From positions 1 to 35,907 of the forward strand of contig JAKPPB010000027.1 of NCBI GenBank assembly GCA_029547605.1: DNA of 35,907 bases, given 5' to 3'. Below, piece after piece: positions 23,891 to 31,537 of the stretch (within the stretch, counting starts at the first letter, position 1; every line of letters begins with the position of its first letter). This DNA comes from Methanobacteriota archaeon. GTDB taxonomy: Archaea; Halobacteriota; Methanomicrobia; Methanomicrobiales; Methanospirillaceae. The notes under the pieces are model-generated. The model was not told the DNA's origin and made no database searches. It was given only the letters and a program-made list of their open reading frames with translations. A program made the position numbers and the translations under genes.

Positions 23891-25001
23891 CCTTCAGGAT
23901 ATCCGTCCGTGTGATGATACCGACGAGGGCATCATTGTCCATGACGGGGATCCGCCCGATATTGTAGCGCGACATCAGCCGCAAGCCTTCGATGACCGGT
24001 GATCGGGGGGACAGCGCGATCACTTCCCGGGTCATGATGTCCCGGACCTGCATCGCTTCCCTGTCAAGAGGTGGGATCTTGTGCACGTCAGCAAGGGTGA
24101 TCATCCCCACCACGAAACCGCGGTCCATCACCGGGAACCCGAGATGCTTGGTAGAGTACATGAGATCGATCACCTCTCTGATCGGCATAGTGGGAGGAAC
24201 AGTCATAACCGACCGGGCCATGATATCCTCCACGTTCACGTCTTTTAAGAGGAAATTGTACTTGATCGCCGCTGACTCCTGCCCAGCGCCGATGTAAATG
24301 AAAAACGCGATCAGGATCAGGATAGGGGAGAAGAAGATGACGCCGAATATGCCGAAGATCACGGCAAACACTTTTCCGACATCAGCCGCGATACGGGTGG
24401 CACGGTGAAGAGGCATCCTGCCTGCAAGGTATGCCCGAAGCACCCTTCCCCCGTCCATAGGAAAGGCTGGCAGGAGGTTGAAGGCGAACAGGAATACGTT
24501 AAGGAGCCCAAGGTATGCGAAGATGAAAATGAGCAGGCCTGCAAGAGGGGGGTCTGTTACTATCGCTCTGAACAGGTAAAGAAGTGCGGTGCAGACCAGG
24601 CCCACCGCGAGGCTTGTGAGGGGCCCCACGAGTGCCATAGGAAGTTCCACTCTTGGGTCCGGAGTGCTCTCCTCCATGGATGAGACGCCTCCGAAAATGA
24701 GGAGCGTGATGCTGTTGATGGGGACTCCCATCCTTTTTGCAACCAGGCAGTGGGCGATTTCGTGTACGAGGACGCCACCAAATAGCCCGAGCGCGACGAA
24801 AATTCCCAGGATGTAGGGGTTGTAGCCAGATGTAAGGTAGGTCAAGTCGATCGCGACGTTGAAGAGATCCGAGAGGAGCTCCGCAGTGAGGACGATCTGG
24901 CTCCCTATGATCCATGCAAAGAGCGGGATAATGACGAGAAACGTCCAGTGCAGCTGTATGGGAATGCCGAATATGGTTCCAATTTTGAACGACCCGTTCA
25001 T
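23868..25001 (-). CDS. Site-2 protease-type zinc metalloprotease with two CBS domains
   Basis: A 377-residue membrane protease of the S2P/M50 family. The zinc-binding HEIAH (80-84) and the third ligand in NLLPAFPMDGGRV (D183) are intact, with about six membrane helices. The C-terminal third holds two CBS repeats (about 255-312 and 318-375), each with an SxxxxIT-like ending (PVMDRGFVVGMITLADV and PVMDNDALVGIITRTDI). CBS pairs bind adenosine nucleotides, so activity may follow energy state. S2P proteases cut transmembrane segments of regulatory proteins; the substrate here is unknown. The gene is divergent from the PRC-barrel gene and its ATG is probably near-leaderless. Confidence 0.92.
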   Translation of the reverse strand: MNGSFKIGTIFGIPIQLHWTFLVIIPLFAWIIGSQIVLTAELLSDLFNVAIDLTYLTSGYNPYILGIFVALGLFGGVLVHEIAHCLVAKRMGVPINSITLLIFGGVSSMEESTPDPRVELPMALVGPLTSLAVGLVCTALLYLFRAIVTDPPLAGLLIFIFAYLGLLNVFLFAFNLLPAFPMDGGRVLRAYLAGRMPLHRATRIAADVGKVFAVIFGIFGVIFFSPILILIAFFIYIGAGQESAAIKYNFLLKDVNVEDIMARSVMTVPPTMPIREVIDLMYSTKHLGFPVMDRGFVVGMITLADVHKIPPLDREAMQVRDIMTREVIALSPRSPVIEGLRLMSRYNIGRIPVMDNDALVGIITRTDILKVIELKEI

Positions 25002-25041
25002 TCAAAGAGTATCTTTTTAACCATCATGGTATATATCTTCC
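25002..25041. promoter_or_regulatory. Compact divergent promoter, S2P / PRC-barrel
   Basis: Only 40 nt separate the two starts. GTATATATC (25029-25037) suits the minus-strand protease, with a start site near its ATG. CTTTTTAAC (25013-25021) suits the PRC gene, again giving a near-leaderless mRNA. Neither gene has a clear ribosome binding site. Each TATA box lies close to the other gene's start, so transcription in the two directions may interfere. Confidence 0.5.
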
Positions 25042-25323
25042 ATGATTAGGATGAGAACGCAGATAACGGAACTTTTCGGGCTGAATATTTACACGGAGAA
25101 GAGCGTGTTCGTAGGCGAGGTTGAAGACGTGATCCTCGATGTCGAGGGGAAGAAGATGGAGTCCCTCGTCGTGGGCAAACTCAACCAGGAGCTGGTGGAC
25201 ATCAAGAATTACAAGGGATTGAAAGTTCCCTTCCGCATCATCCGCAGCATCGGGGACATTGTCATTATCCGTCACCTTCCCGGCGCCTTCAAGTCGGGTG
25301 ACTTTGGAGAGGCCGGAAAGTAA
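25042..25323 (+). CDS. PRC-barrel domain protein
   Basis: A 93-residue single-domain PRC-barrel protein. The fold is indicated by FGLNIYTEKSVFVGEVEDVI followed by VEGKKMESLVVGK and a C-terminal VPFRIIRSIGDIVII strand. Small PRC-barrel proteins are common in methanogens, often near RNA or cell-division genes; the domain also occurs in RimM. Its function is probably as a binding module for RNA or protein. A second ATG at codon 4 is a possible start. It lies 55 nt upstream of thg1 on the same strand. Confidence 0.82.
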   Translation: MIRMRTQITELFGLNIYTEKSVFVGEVEDVILDVEGKKMESLVVGKLNQELVDIKNYKGLKVPFRIIRSIGDIVIIRHLPGAFKSGDFGEAGK

Positions 25324-25378
25324 CGGCCGCTTCCCTGGCAGGGCCTCCCTGGAACCCGGGGTTTTCCTGATTTTTTTT

Positions 25379-26110
25379 ATGAAACACAGAGAGCTTTTCA
25401 GTAACCTGGTGGCCCTTCCTCCCATTTTCCTGCGCCTCGACGGCCGGACCTTCCACCGGATCGCGGAGGCCTGGCACCTCGAGCGGCCCTTTGATGCCCG
25501 GTTCGCCGATGCCATGGCCCGCGTCTGCGCCCGCCTCATCTCAGACAGCGGGCTCTCCCCTGATGCCGCGTACACTTTTTCAGACGAGATAAACCTCTAC
25601 TTTTCCCGTCTCCCCTTTAATGGGCGTGTAGAGAAGCTCGATTCTGTGTGCGCATCTTTTGCTGCAAGCGCCCTTTCAATCGAGATGGAGAGCACCGAGC
25701 CAGTCTCTTTTGATGCCCGCATCATCCATGTCATCCCAGAAATGGCCCCTGAGTACCTGATCCAGAGGCAGGGGGAGGCCTGGAGGAACCATCTCAACGC
25801 CTACTGCCAGTATGCACTGATGAAGGATGGCATGAGCAGGAAAGAGGCAGCATCGTTCCTGAAAGGGCGTCCATCGCGGGAGATGCACGAACTGGCATTC
25901 GAAAGGGGAATCAACCTCGCTTCGACGCCTGCATGGCAGAGACGCGGGATCCTTGTCCAGAAAAGAACCTACATGGTCAGGGGTTTCAATCCAAAATTGG
26001 GGAAGATGGCAGACAGCGTGCGAAGCGAAGTGGTTACTGGCCGCGACCTCCCCGTGTTCGCTTCACCAGAAGGCCGGGCGCTGCTCGCCTCACTTCTCCG
26101 GAGCCCGTGA
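25379..26110 (+). CDS. thg1: tRNA(His) guanylyltransferase, Thg1 family
   Basis: A 243-residue enzyme of the Thg1 family, which adds G-1 to tRNA-His or repairs tRNA 5' ends by 3'-to-5' polymerisation. The polymerase-palm metal site is intact: D21-G22 in FLRLDGRTF and D69-E70 in TFSDEINLYF. The start at 25379 fits the family N-terminus (MKHRELFSNL); an open frame running upstream to 25259 is the shadow of the PRC gene. Remarkably, the ATG is immediately preceded by a tract of eight T, and no ribosome binding site is visible. The last 21 nt overlap the end of the convergent ileS. Confidence 0.9.
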   Translation: MKHRELFSNLVALPPIFLRLDGRTFHRIAEAWHLERPFDARFADAMARVCARLISDSGLSPDAAYTFSDEINLYFSRLPFNGRVEKLDSVCASFAASALSIEMESTEPVSFDARIIHVIPEMAPEYLIQRQGEAWRNHLNAYCQYALMKDGMSRKEAASFLKGRPSREMHELAFERGINLASTPAWQRRGILVQKRTYMVRGFNPKLGKMADSVRSEVVTGRDLPVFASPEGRALLASLLRSP

Positions 26111-29100
26111 GAGGGAGAGGGTCATCCCCACACCCTCCACGTCCCAATCTTTCGATATCTCGTACGATATGGCTGCAGGGGAATTGCGGTCAGAGACTTC
26201 GAAAGAGGCAGCCCTGATCTCTGCCCTTATGGCATCTTTCCATGAGTCGGCTACCATCTGGCAGATCCGGGGATCCGCAATGAATGCGCGGGCAGTGATG
26301 AAATCCTCGACTTTGAGGTTGCGCTGCCTTCGCATCTCCTGGAACCGCCGGATAATCTCCCGGGCATACCCCTCGGCCTCGAGATCGGGGTCCAGCCCGG
26401 TATCGACGTACACGGTCCCTCCCTGCATGGGTGCCGAGTAGACTCCCTCCGGGAGCTGCTGCACAAATGTGACCTGACCCGGGACGATCTCGAAGCGTTC
26501 CTCTCCCTGCACCACCGTGAACGCCCCCCCTGCGTCAATGGCAGATTTCATGGAATTCCCATCGGCGTTGATGATGAGATCCCTCACGATGGGGGCCTTT
26601 TTTCCGAATGCAGGCCCGAGCGCCTTCATCACTGGTTCGGCCTTCCACCCGATCCGATCCCATTTTCCGGAAATTGTACGCACCACTTTTGCATTCGCTC
26701 GCTCCCTGCAGATGTGGTTCAGGGATGAGATGGCATCTGCGATCTCCTTTGAATCCGCGGCGATCACACACTCTCGGACCGGCCACCGGAGTTTTCTCTT
26801 CCCTGCCTGTCTTGCATTTGCCTGTGCCTCGTCAAATGACCTGACCGTATCCATCGCCCGTTCCAGCGACTCGTCCCTGAGCGTGTCATCTCCCTGGAAC
26901 CAGTCCAGCATGTGCACACTCCCGGGGTCACCCTCGAGCCGGAGATTGCGGTACATCGCCTCGGTGATGTGGGGTATGAAGGGGGATGCGACTGCAAGGA
27001 GGGTACGCAGAACGTAGTAAATGGTCTCGTATGCACGGCTCTTTTCCGGAGCCTCACCCTCGAGCCACATCCTCTCCCTGACCAGCTGCACATACCATCG
27101 CGAGAGGTCTTCCAGAATGAAGACAATGACCGCACGGGATGCCCTGTGGAGCTGGCAGCCGGAGAGGTCTGCAGTCACCTGGCGGGCAAGGGAATTCACA
27201 CGTGAGATGATCCACTTGTCCTCGGGCGCGAGCGTTGCAAAATTTTTCCTGATGAACCCGTCTTCCCACCTTCCAGAAGGTGACTCCGGTAAAAACCTGT
27301 CCATGATCATGTAGGGGAGGGGGAACCGGTAGACATTCCAGAGGATATTCATTGCGCGTGCAACATTCTTCACGCCGTCCCAGTTGAACCGGAGATCGTC
27401 CCAGGGGGCATTCTGGGAGAGCACATAGAGACGAAGGACGTCCACGCCCTGGCTCTGGATGACCTCCTCGGGGGTGACGACGTTTCCAAGGCTCTTTGAC
27501 ATCTTCCGGCCCTCGGCATCGAGGGCAAAACCGTGCATCAGGACACTCCTGTACGGGGCCTGGCCGAACGCAATGGTGCTCGCCCCAAGCTGGCTGTAGA
27601 ACCATCCCCGGGTCTGGTCCTGGCCCTCTGTAATAAAGTCGGCCGGCCAGAGCCTCTGGAGTGAGTCCTTCTCGGCGGGAAACCCGAGGGTGGCCCAGGA
27701 AGCAACGGCTGAGTCGAACCATACATCAAAGATATCCTCAACCCTGCGCATGGTTCCGCCGCAGGTGCAGGAGATTTCAAGCTCGTCCACCCACGGTCGG
27801 TGGGGATCGGGAACCGGAGATCCACTCGCTTTTTCGAGTTCGGCGATAGTGCCAATGACCCGGTGGGTCCCGCAGGACCCGCAGGTCCAGATCGGGATGG
27901 GAATACCCCAGTAACGCTGTCTCGAGATGCACCAGTCCCTTGCCTCCTTGATCCAGTCATAGAATCGTGCGCTCCCTGCCCAGTCCGGATACCAGGTGAC
28001 CTCCCTGACCTCTTCGAGCATGCGATCCTTCAGGAGTGAAGCTTTCAAAAACCACTGCGAGGTTGCCCTGAATATGATTGGAGTTTTGCAACGCCAGCAA
28101 TGACCATACCGGTGGACTACATAATCGCTTGCAATCAGGTGGTCCCCGAGGGCCTCGAGGACAACAGGGTCAGCGTCCTTTATGAACAGTGCGTTGAGCA
28201 TCCCCACGTCGCCGGTGAAGTGCCCCTGGGCATCGACAGGGCAGATGATAGGGAGGTTCTCCCTGCATCCGAGGAGGTAATCGTCCCAGCCGTGGCCTGG
28301 AGCGATGTGCACCATCCCAGTATTCTCCATGGCGACGAAGTCAGCGGTTACTACCCGGTGTGAGACCGTTTCCTGGAGCGGCACCTGTTCTCTGAGGGGG
28401 GATTGGTATGTCATGCCGCACATCTCCTTCCCGGGACGTTTTTCCGTGATCGTATAGTCCTGATACCTGCCCTTCCGAAGGACCGGTTCTACGAGGTCTT
28501 CTGCGATCCAGAGCACCTCTTTCGTTCCTCCCTTGACCGCCTCCACCCTGGCATAGGTAAAGTCCGGGTGAACCGCAACGGCGACGTTTGCCGGCAGTGT
28601 CCAAGGAGTGGTGGTCCAGATAACGAGGAACTCTCCCTGCGCACCTTCAACGGGGAACTTTACAAAGATCGAGGGATCGCGCTCGTCCCAGTACTCGACC
28701 TCTGCATCTGCGATCGCAGTGGCGCACCGCGGACACCAGTTCACCACCCTGAAGCCCCGTTCGAGCATCCCCTCTTCATCCGCCCGTTTCAGCGTCCACC
28801 ACGCCGCTTCGATATAGCCGGGATGCATTGTCTGGTAGGGATCTTTGAAGTCGAGCCATACGCCGAGACGCATGAACTGTTCGCTCATGATGTCCTTGTT
28901 CCTTGCGGCGAACGTCCTGCATTGGTCGATAAACGCCCCTATCCCGAAACGCTCGATGTCCTTCTTCGAGGAGAACCCAAGCGTCTGCTCGACGCGGACC
29001 TCGATTGGGAGGCCATGCATGTCATATCCGGCCCTTGCGATCACGTTCCTCCCGCACATGCGGTGGTAGCGAAGCAGGCAGTCCTTGATGATCTTATTCC

Positions 29101-29275
29101 AGGCAGTACCGAGGTGAATGTGTCCGGTGGTATAAGGGGGGCCGTCCACAAAGAAGAAATCCTTGCCCTCCTGATGCAATACCTTGACTTTTTCATAGAT
29201 ATTCTCCTCTCTCCAGTATGCCTGGACCGAGTCCTCGATCTCCTGGGCCTGATAACTGCTGCTCACTTCTTTCAC
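26090..29275 (-). CDS. ileS: Isoleucyl-tRNA synthetase
   Basis: A 1061-residue class I aminoacyl-tRNA synthetase of the long archaeal/eukaryotic-type. The HIGH-box equivalent is GHIHLGTA (51-58) and the KMSKS loop is at 591-595. Between them lie the CP1 editing domain, with the editing segment TTTPWTLPANVAVAV, and Cys-rich zinc-binding loops (WTCGSCG and CTCGG). The C-terminal half is the anticodon-binding helical domain and an extra C-terminal region. The start codon is GTG, with a G-rich GGGGGAT ribosome binding site 4-10 nt upstream. It is transcribed alone; its end overlaps thg1. Confidence 0.97.
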   Translation of the reverse strand: MKEVSSSYQAQEIEDSVQAYWREENIYEKVKVLHQEGKDFFFVDGPPYTTGHIHLGTAWNKIIKDCLLRYHRMCGRNVIARAGYDMHGLPIEVRVEQTLGFSSKKDIERFGIGAFIDQCRTFAARNKDIMSEQFMRLGVWLDFKDPYQTMHPGYIEAAWWTLKRADEEGMLERGFRVVNWCPRCATAIADAEVEYWDERDPSIFVKFPVEGAQGEFLVIWTTTPWTLPANVAVAVHPDFTYARVEAVKGGTKEVLWIAEDLVEPVLRKGRYQDYTITEKRPGKEMCGMTYQSPLREQVPLQETVSHRVVTADFVAMENTGMVHIAPGHGWDDYLLGCRENLPIICPVDAQGHFTGDVGMLNALFIKDADPVVLEALGDHLIASDYVVHRYGHCWRCKTPIIFRATSQWFLKASLLKDRMLEEVREVTWYPDWAGSARFYDWIKEARDWCISRQRYWGIPIPIWTCGSCGTHRVIGTIAELEKASGSPVPDPHRPWVDELEISCTCGGTMRRVEDIFDVWFDSAVASWATLGFPAEKDSLQRLWPADFITEGQDQTRGWFYSQLGASTIAFGQAPYRSVLMHGFALDAEGRKMSKSLGNVVTPEEVIQSQGVDVLRLYVLSQNAPWDDLRFNWDGVKNVARAMNILWNVYRFPLPYMIMDRFLPESPSGRWEDGFIRKNFATLAPEDKWIISRVNSLARQVTADLSGCQLHRASRAVIVFILEDLSRWYVQLVRERMWLEGEAPEKSRAYETIYYVLRTLLAVASPFIPHITEAMYRNLRLEGDPGSVHMLDWFQGDDTLRDESLERAMDTVRSFDEAQANARQAGKRKLRWPVRECVIAADSKEIADAISSLNHICRERANAKVVRTISGKWDRIGWKAEPVMKALGPAFGKKAPIVRDLIINADGNSMKSAIDAGGAFTVVQGEERFEIVPGQVTFVQQLPEGVYSAPMQGGTVYVDTGLDPDLEAEGYAREIIRRFQEMRRQRNLKVEDFITARAFIADPRICQMVADSWKDAIRAEIRAASFEVSDRNSPAAISYEISKDWDVEGVGMTLSLSRAPEK

Positions 29276-29621
29276 TAATATCCCCCGTATCTGTCGTTTC
29301 CGCAGGGAAAGAGATAGACAGTCCTGTAATATGGGCTGTACCTTACAAAGTAGTTTGGGGAATCACCCGGATACGCATGGCTTTGCCCCTGCGTCCCTTC
29401 GTCATGCTTTTGCCTTATAGGCCATCCTGGGATTTCGCCGCAGGGGGCTATTATGCACTCACATTCAGAGAATAAAACGATCTGTCATGGAATATCCCAT
29501 CACGCAAATAAAGATGGGAGAGGATGGTATAAAAAAGTGGGCGGTATGTCCATTCTCGCTGTGAACAGATGTGGGATCTTTTTCTCCAGACGCGGTGCAC
29601 AGATGTATCAGGAATACCCCT
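29276..29621. promoter_or_regulatory. Divergent ileS / aldehyde dehydrogenase intergenic region
   Basis: About 346 nt with no convincing gene. A canonical archaeal TATA box, GGTATAAAAAAG (29526-29537), faces the aldehyde dehydrogenase and predicts a start near 29556, giving a leader of about 65 nt. Short open frames of 60-98 codons on both strands overlap each other and have no recognisable motifs. No clear ileS promoter was singled out. Confidence 0.5.
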
Positions 29622-31082
29622 ATGGAAGCATATGAGAGTAATGGAGTCCCGGAATACGGTTGCATTATCGGAGGCGAGGAGCGGTTCACAGGGGAGATCC
29701 TCGACGTACGGTTCCCCTATAACGGAGATCTGGTCGCAAAAGTTCACCAGGCGACCCCGGATGACCTTGAAGACGCCCTGATATTTGCAAAAGAGGGTTT
29801 TGAGAAGACAAGGGCGCTCTCTTCCGGCGACCGTTACCGCATCCTGTCCCGCCTTGCAGAGTTGGTGGAGTCGCGGGCAGGGGAACTCGCGGAGATGGTT
29901 ATGATGGAGGGGGGAAAGACGATCTCCTTTGCACGGACGGAGGTGCAGCGGGCATCAGAGACTTTAAGGGTATCAGCGGAAGAGGCAAAGCGACTCGGGG
30001 GAGAAGTCATTGCCCTTGACTGGACTCCCGGAAACGAGGGAAGGTTTGCGATCACCCGGCGTATGCCGGTCGGCGTCGTGCTCGGGATCGTCCCCTTCAA
30101 CTTCCCCCTCAACCTGGCATGCCACAAGGCCGGCCCCGCAGTCGCCGCTGGCAATTCCCTTGTGTTGAAACCGGCCTCCGTAACGCCCATATCGGCGCTG
30201 TTCCTTGGAAAAATGCTCGTTTCAGCCGGTTTCCCGGAGAGGGCGATAAGTGTCGTGCCCTGTCCCGGTGCACGCGCAGGTGCGCTTGCAGCCGATCCCA
30301 GGGTCGCATTCGTCTCGTTCACAGGGAGCCCCGATGTCGGATGGGGTCTTCGCCAGAGTGTGGGGAGAAAACCCGTCTCACTCGAACTCGGGGGTATCGC
30401 TCCGGTCATCGTCCACGAGGACGCAAATCTCCCCTACGCGGTCTCGCGTATCATTGCCGGCGGGTTCACGAATGCCGGGCAGGTCTGCATCTCGGTACAG
30501 CGCGTATACCTCCACCGCAGGATATACGATAAAGCGTGCCGGATGATCTGCGATGGCACGGAGGCAATTGTTACCGGCGACCCCAGGGATCCCAGGACTG
30601 TTGTAGGACCCATGATCTCGAAGGATGCGGCAGAGCGCGCGCTTGCGATGGTTCACGAAGCCCAAGCCCAGGGTGCACGCATCCTTGTCGGAGGGCGTGC
30701 AGATGGGACGATATTCTACCCGACTGTAATTGCCGGTGCAACACCCGAAACAGGGGTAAACTCCTGCGAGATCTTTGCACCAGTCATCACACTGACACCT
30801 TATGATACTCTGGACCAGGCGCTCGCTCTCGCCAACCAGGTCCCCTATGGGCTCCAGATGGGTATCTTTACCCAGAACATCCAGCGGATTCTCAAAGTCC
30901 ATTCCCTGGCAGAGTACGGGGGAGTCCAGGTGAATGACATCCCCACGTTCCGGGTTGACCACATGCCATATGGGGGAGTGAAGGGGTCTGGCCTTGGGAG
31001 GGAGGGGCCAAGGTATGCCATCGAGGAGATGACGGTGGCAAGAGTCCTGGCCTTCAACCCGGCAGGTGGTGAAGACACGTGA
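29622..31082 (+). CDS. NAD(P)-dependent aldehyde dehydrogenase
   Basis: A 486-residue enzyme of the aldehyde dehydrogenase superfamily, oxidising an aldehyde to its acid. The active site is complete: N160 in VPFNFPLN, E255 in SLELGG, C289 in NAGQVCIS, with the NAD-binding SFTGSPDVG (232-240). Non-phosphorylating methanogen homologues include lactaldehyde dehydrogenase, which supplies lactate for coenzyme F420 (CofA of Methanocaldococcus), so that role is possible, but a generic aldehyde dehydrogenase cannot be excluded. The ATG at 29622 matches the family N-terminus; an extension to 29571 is unlikely. A strong TATA box lies upstream. Its TGA overlaps the next gene's GTG. Confidence 0.88.
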   Translation: MEAYESNGVPEYGCIIGGEERFTGEILDVRFPYNGDLVAKVHQATPDDLEDALIFAKEGFEKTRALSSGDRYRILSRLAELVESRAGELAEMVMMEGGKTISFARTEVQRASETLRVSAEEAKRLGGEVIALDWTPGNEGRFAITRRMPVGVVLGIVPFNFPLNLACHKAGPAVAAGNSLVLKPASVTPISALFLGKMLVSAGFPERAISVVPCPGARAGALAADPRVAFVSFTGSPDVGWGLRQSVGRKPVSLELGGIAPVIVHEDANLPYAVSRIIAGGFTNAGQVCISVQRVYLHRRIYDKACRMICDGTEAIVTGDPRDPRTVVGPMISKDAAERALAMVHEAQAQGARILVGGRADGTIFYPTVIAGATPETGVNSCEIFAPVITLTPYDTLDQALALANQVPYGLQMGIFTQNIQRILKVHSLAEYGGVQVNDIPTFRVDHMPYGGVKGSGLGREGPRYAIEEMTVARVLAFNPAGGEDT

Positions 31083-31537
31083 TTCGGGGTCGTGCCATCC
31101 AGGTCGCGGTCATCGGCCCATCAGAATGCGCTGAAGATGAGGCCGCGGCCGCGGAAGAGATTGGCAGCGTGCTTGCGGTTCATGGCGCCACCCTGATCTC
31201 TGGTGGCCTTGGCGGCGTGATGGAGGCATCCTGCAGGGGTGCGAGGGTGAAGGGGGGCCTCGTTGTCGGGATCCTTCCAGACTACGGCGAAGGAAACCCA
31301 TTTCTCTCGGTTGCGGTCCGCACCGGCCTCTCTCACACGCGGAATTTCCTGGTGGTGGGAAGTGCAGATTCAATCGTGGCTGTGGGTGGAGCCTATGGGA
31401 CTCTGTCGGAGATCGCCATTGCACTCACGCTGGGGAAGCCTGTATTCGGCCTGAACACATGGGATATTGAGGGTGTGGAACCCTGCACCATGCCGGAAGA
31501 GGCGGCGCTCAAGGCACTCTCCGCAGGACGCCCGTGA
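31079..31537 (+). CDS. LOG/SLOG-like Rossmann protein (TIGR00725 type)
   Basis: A 152-residue single-domain protein with a Rossmann-like fold related to the LOG and DprA families. Visible motifs are IGPSECAEDE after the first strand, SGGLGGVMEASCRGA (41-55) and VGGAYGTLSEIAIAL (101-115), the GGxxGxxxE-type phosphate/nucleotide-binding loops of the SLOG superfamily. Relatives cleave or bind nucleotide-like ligands; some are cytokinin-type phosphoribohydrolases. It starts with GTG overlapping the aldehyde dehydrogenase TGA (GTGA), so the two are translationally coupled. The last 29 nt overlap the convergent moeA-PBP gene. Confidence 0.82.
   Translation: MIRGRAIQVAVIGPSECAEDEAAAAEEIGSVLAVHGATLISGGLGGVMEASCRGARVKGGLVVGILPDYGEGNPFLSVAVRTGLSHTRNFLVVGSADSIVAVGGAYGTLSEIAIALTLGKPVFGLNTWDIEGVEPCTMPEEAALKALSAGRP

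Noticed and set aside
25259-25378. N-terminal extension of Thg1
   Set aside because: It overlaps the PRC-barrel gene in another frame, and the Thg1 family N-terminus begins at the ATG at 25379.
28403-29278. 291-codon open frame antisense to the start of ileS
   Set aside because: It is the opposite-strand shadow of the HIGH/editing region of isoleucyl-tRNA synthetase.
29546-29635. 29-codon frame that could be a leader peptide of the aldehyde dehydrogenase
   Set aside because: It starts about at or before the predicted transcription start and has no stacked control codons or hairpin.
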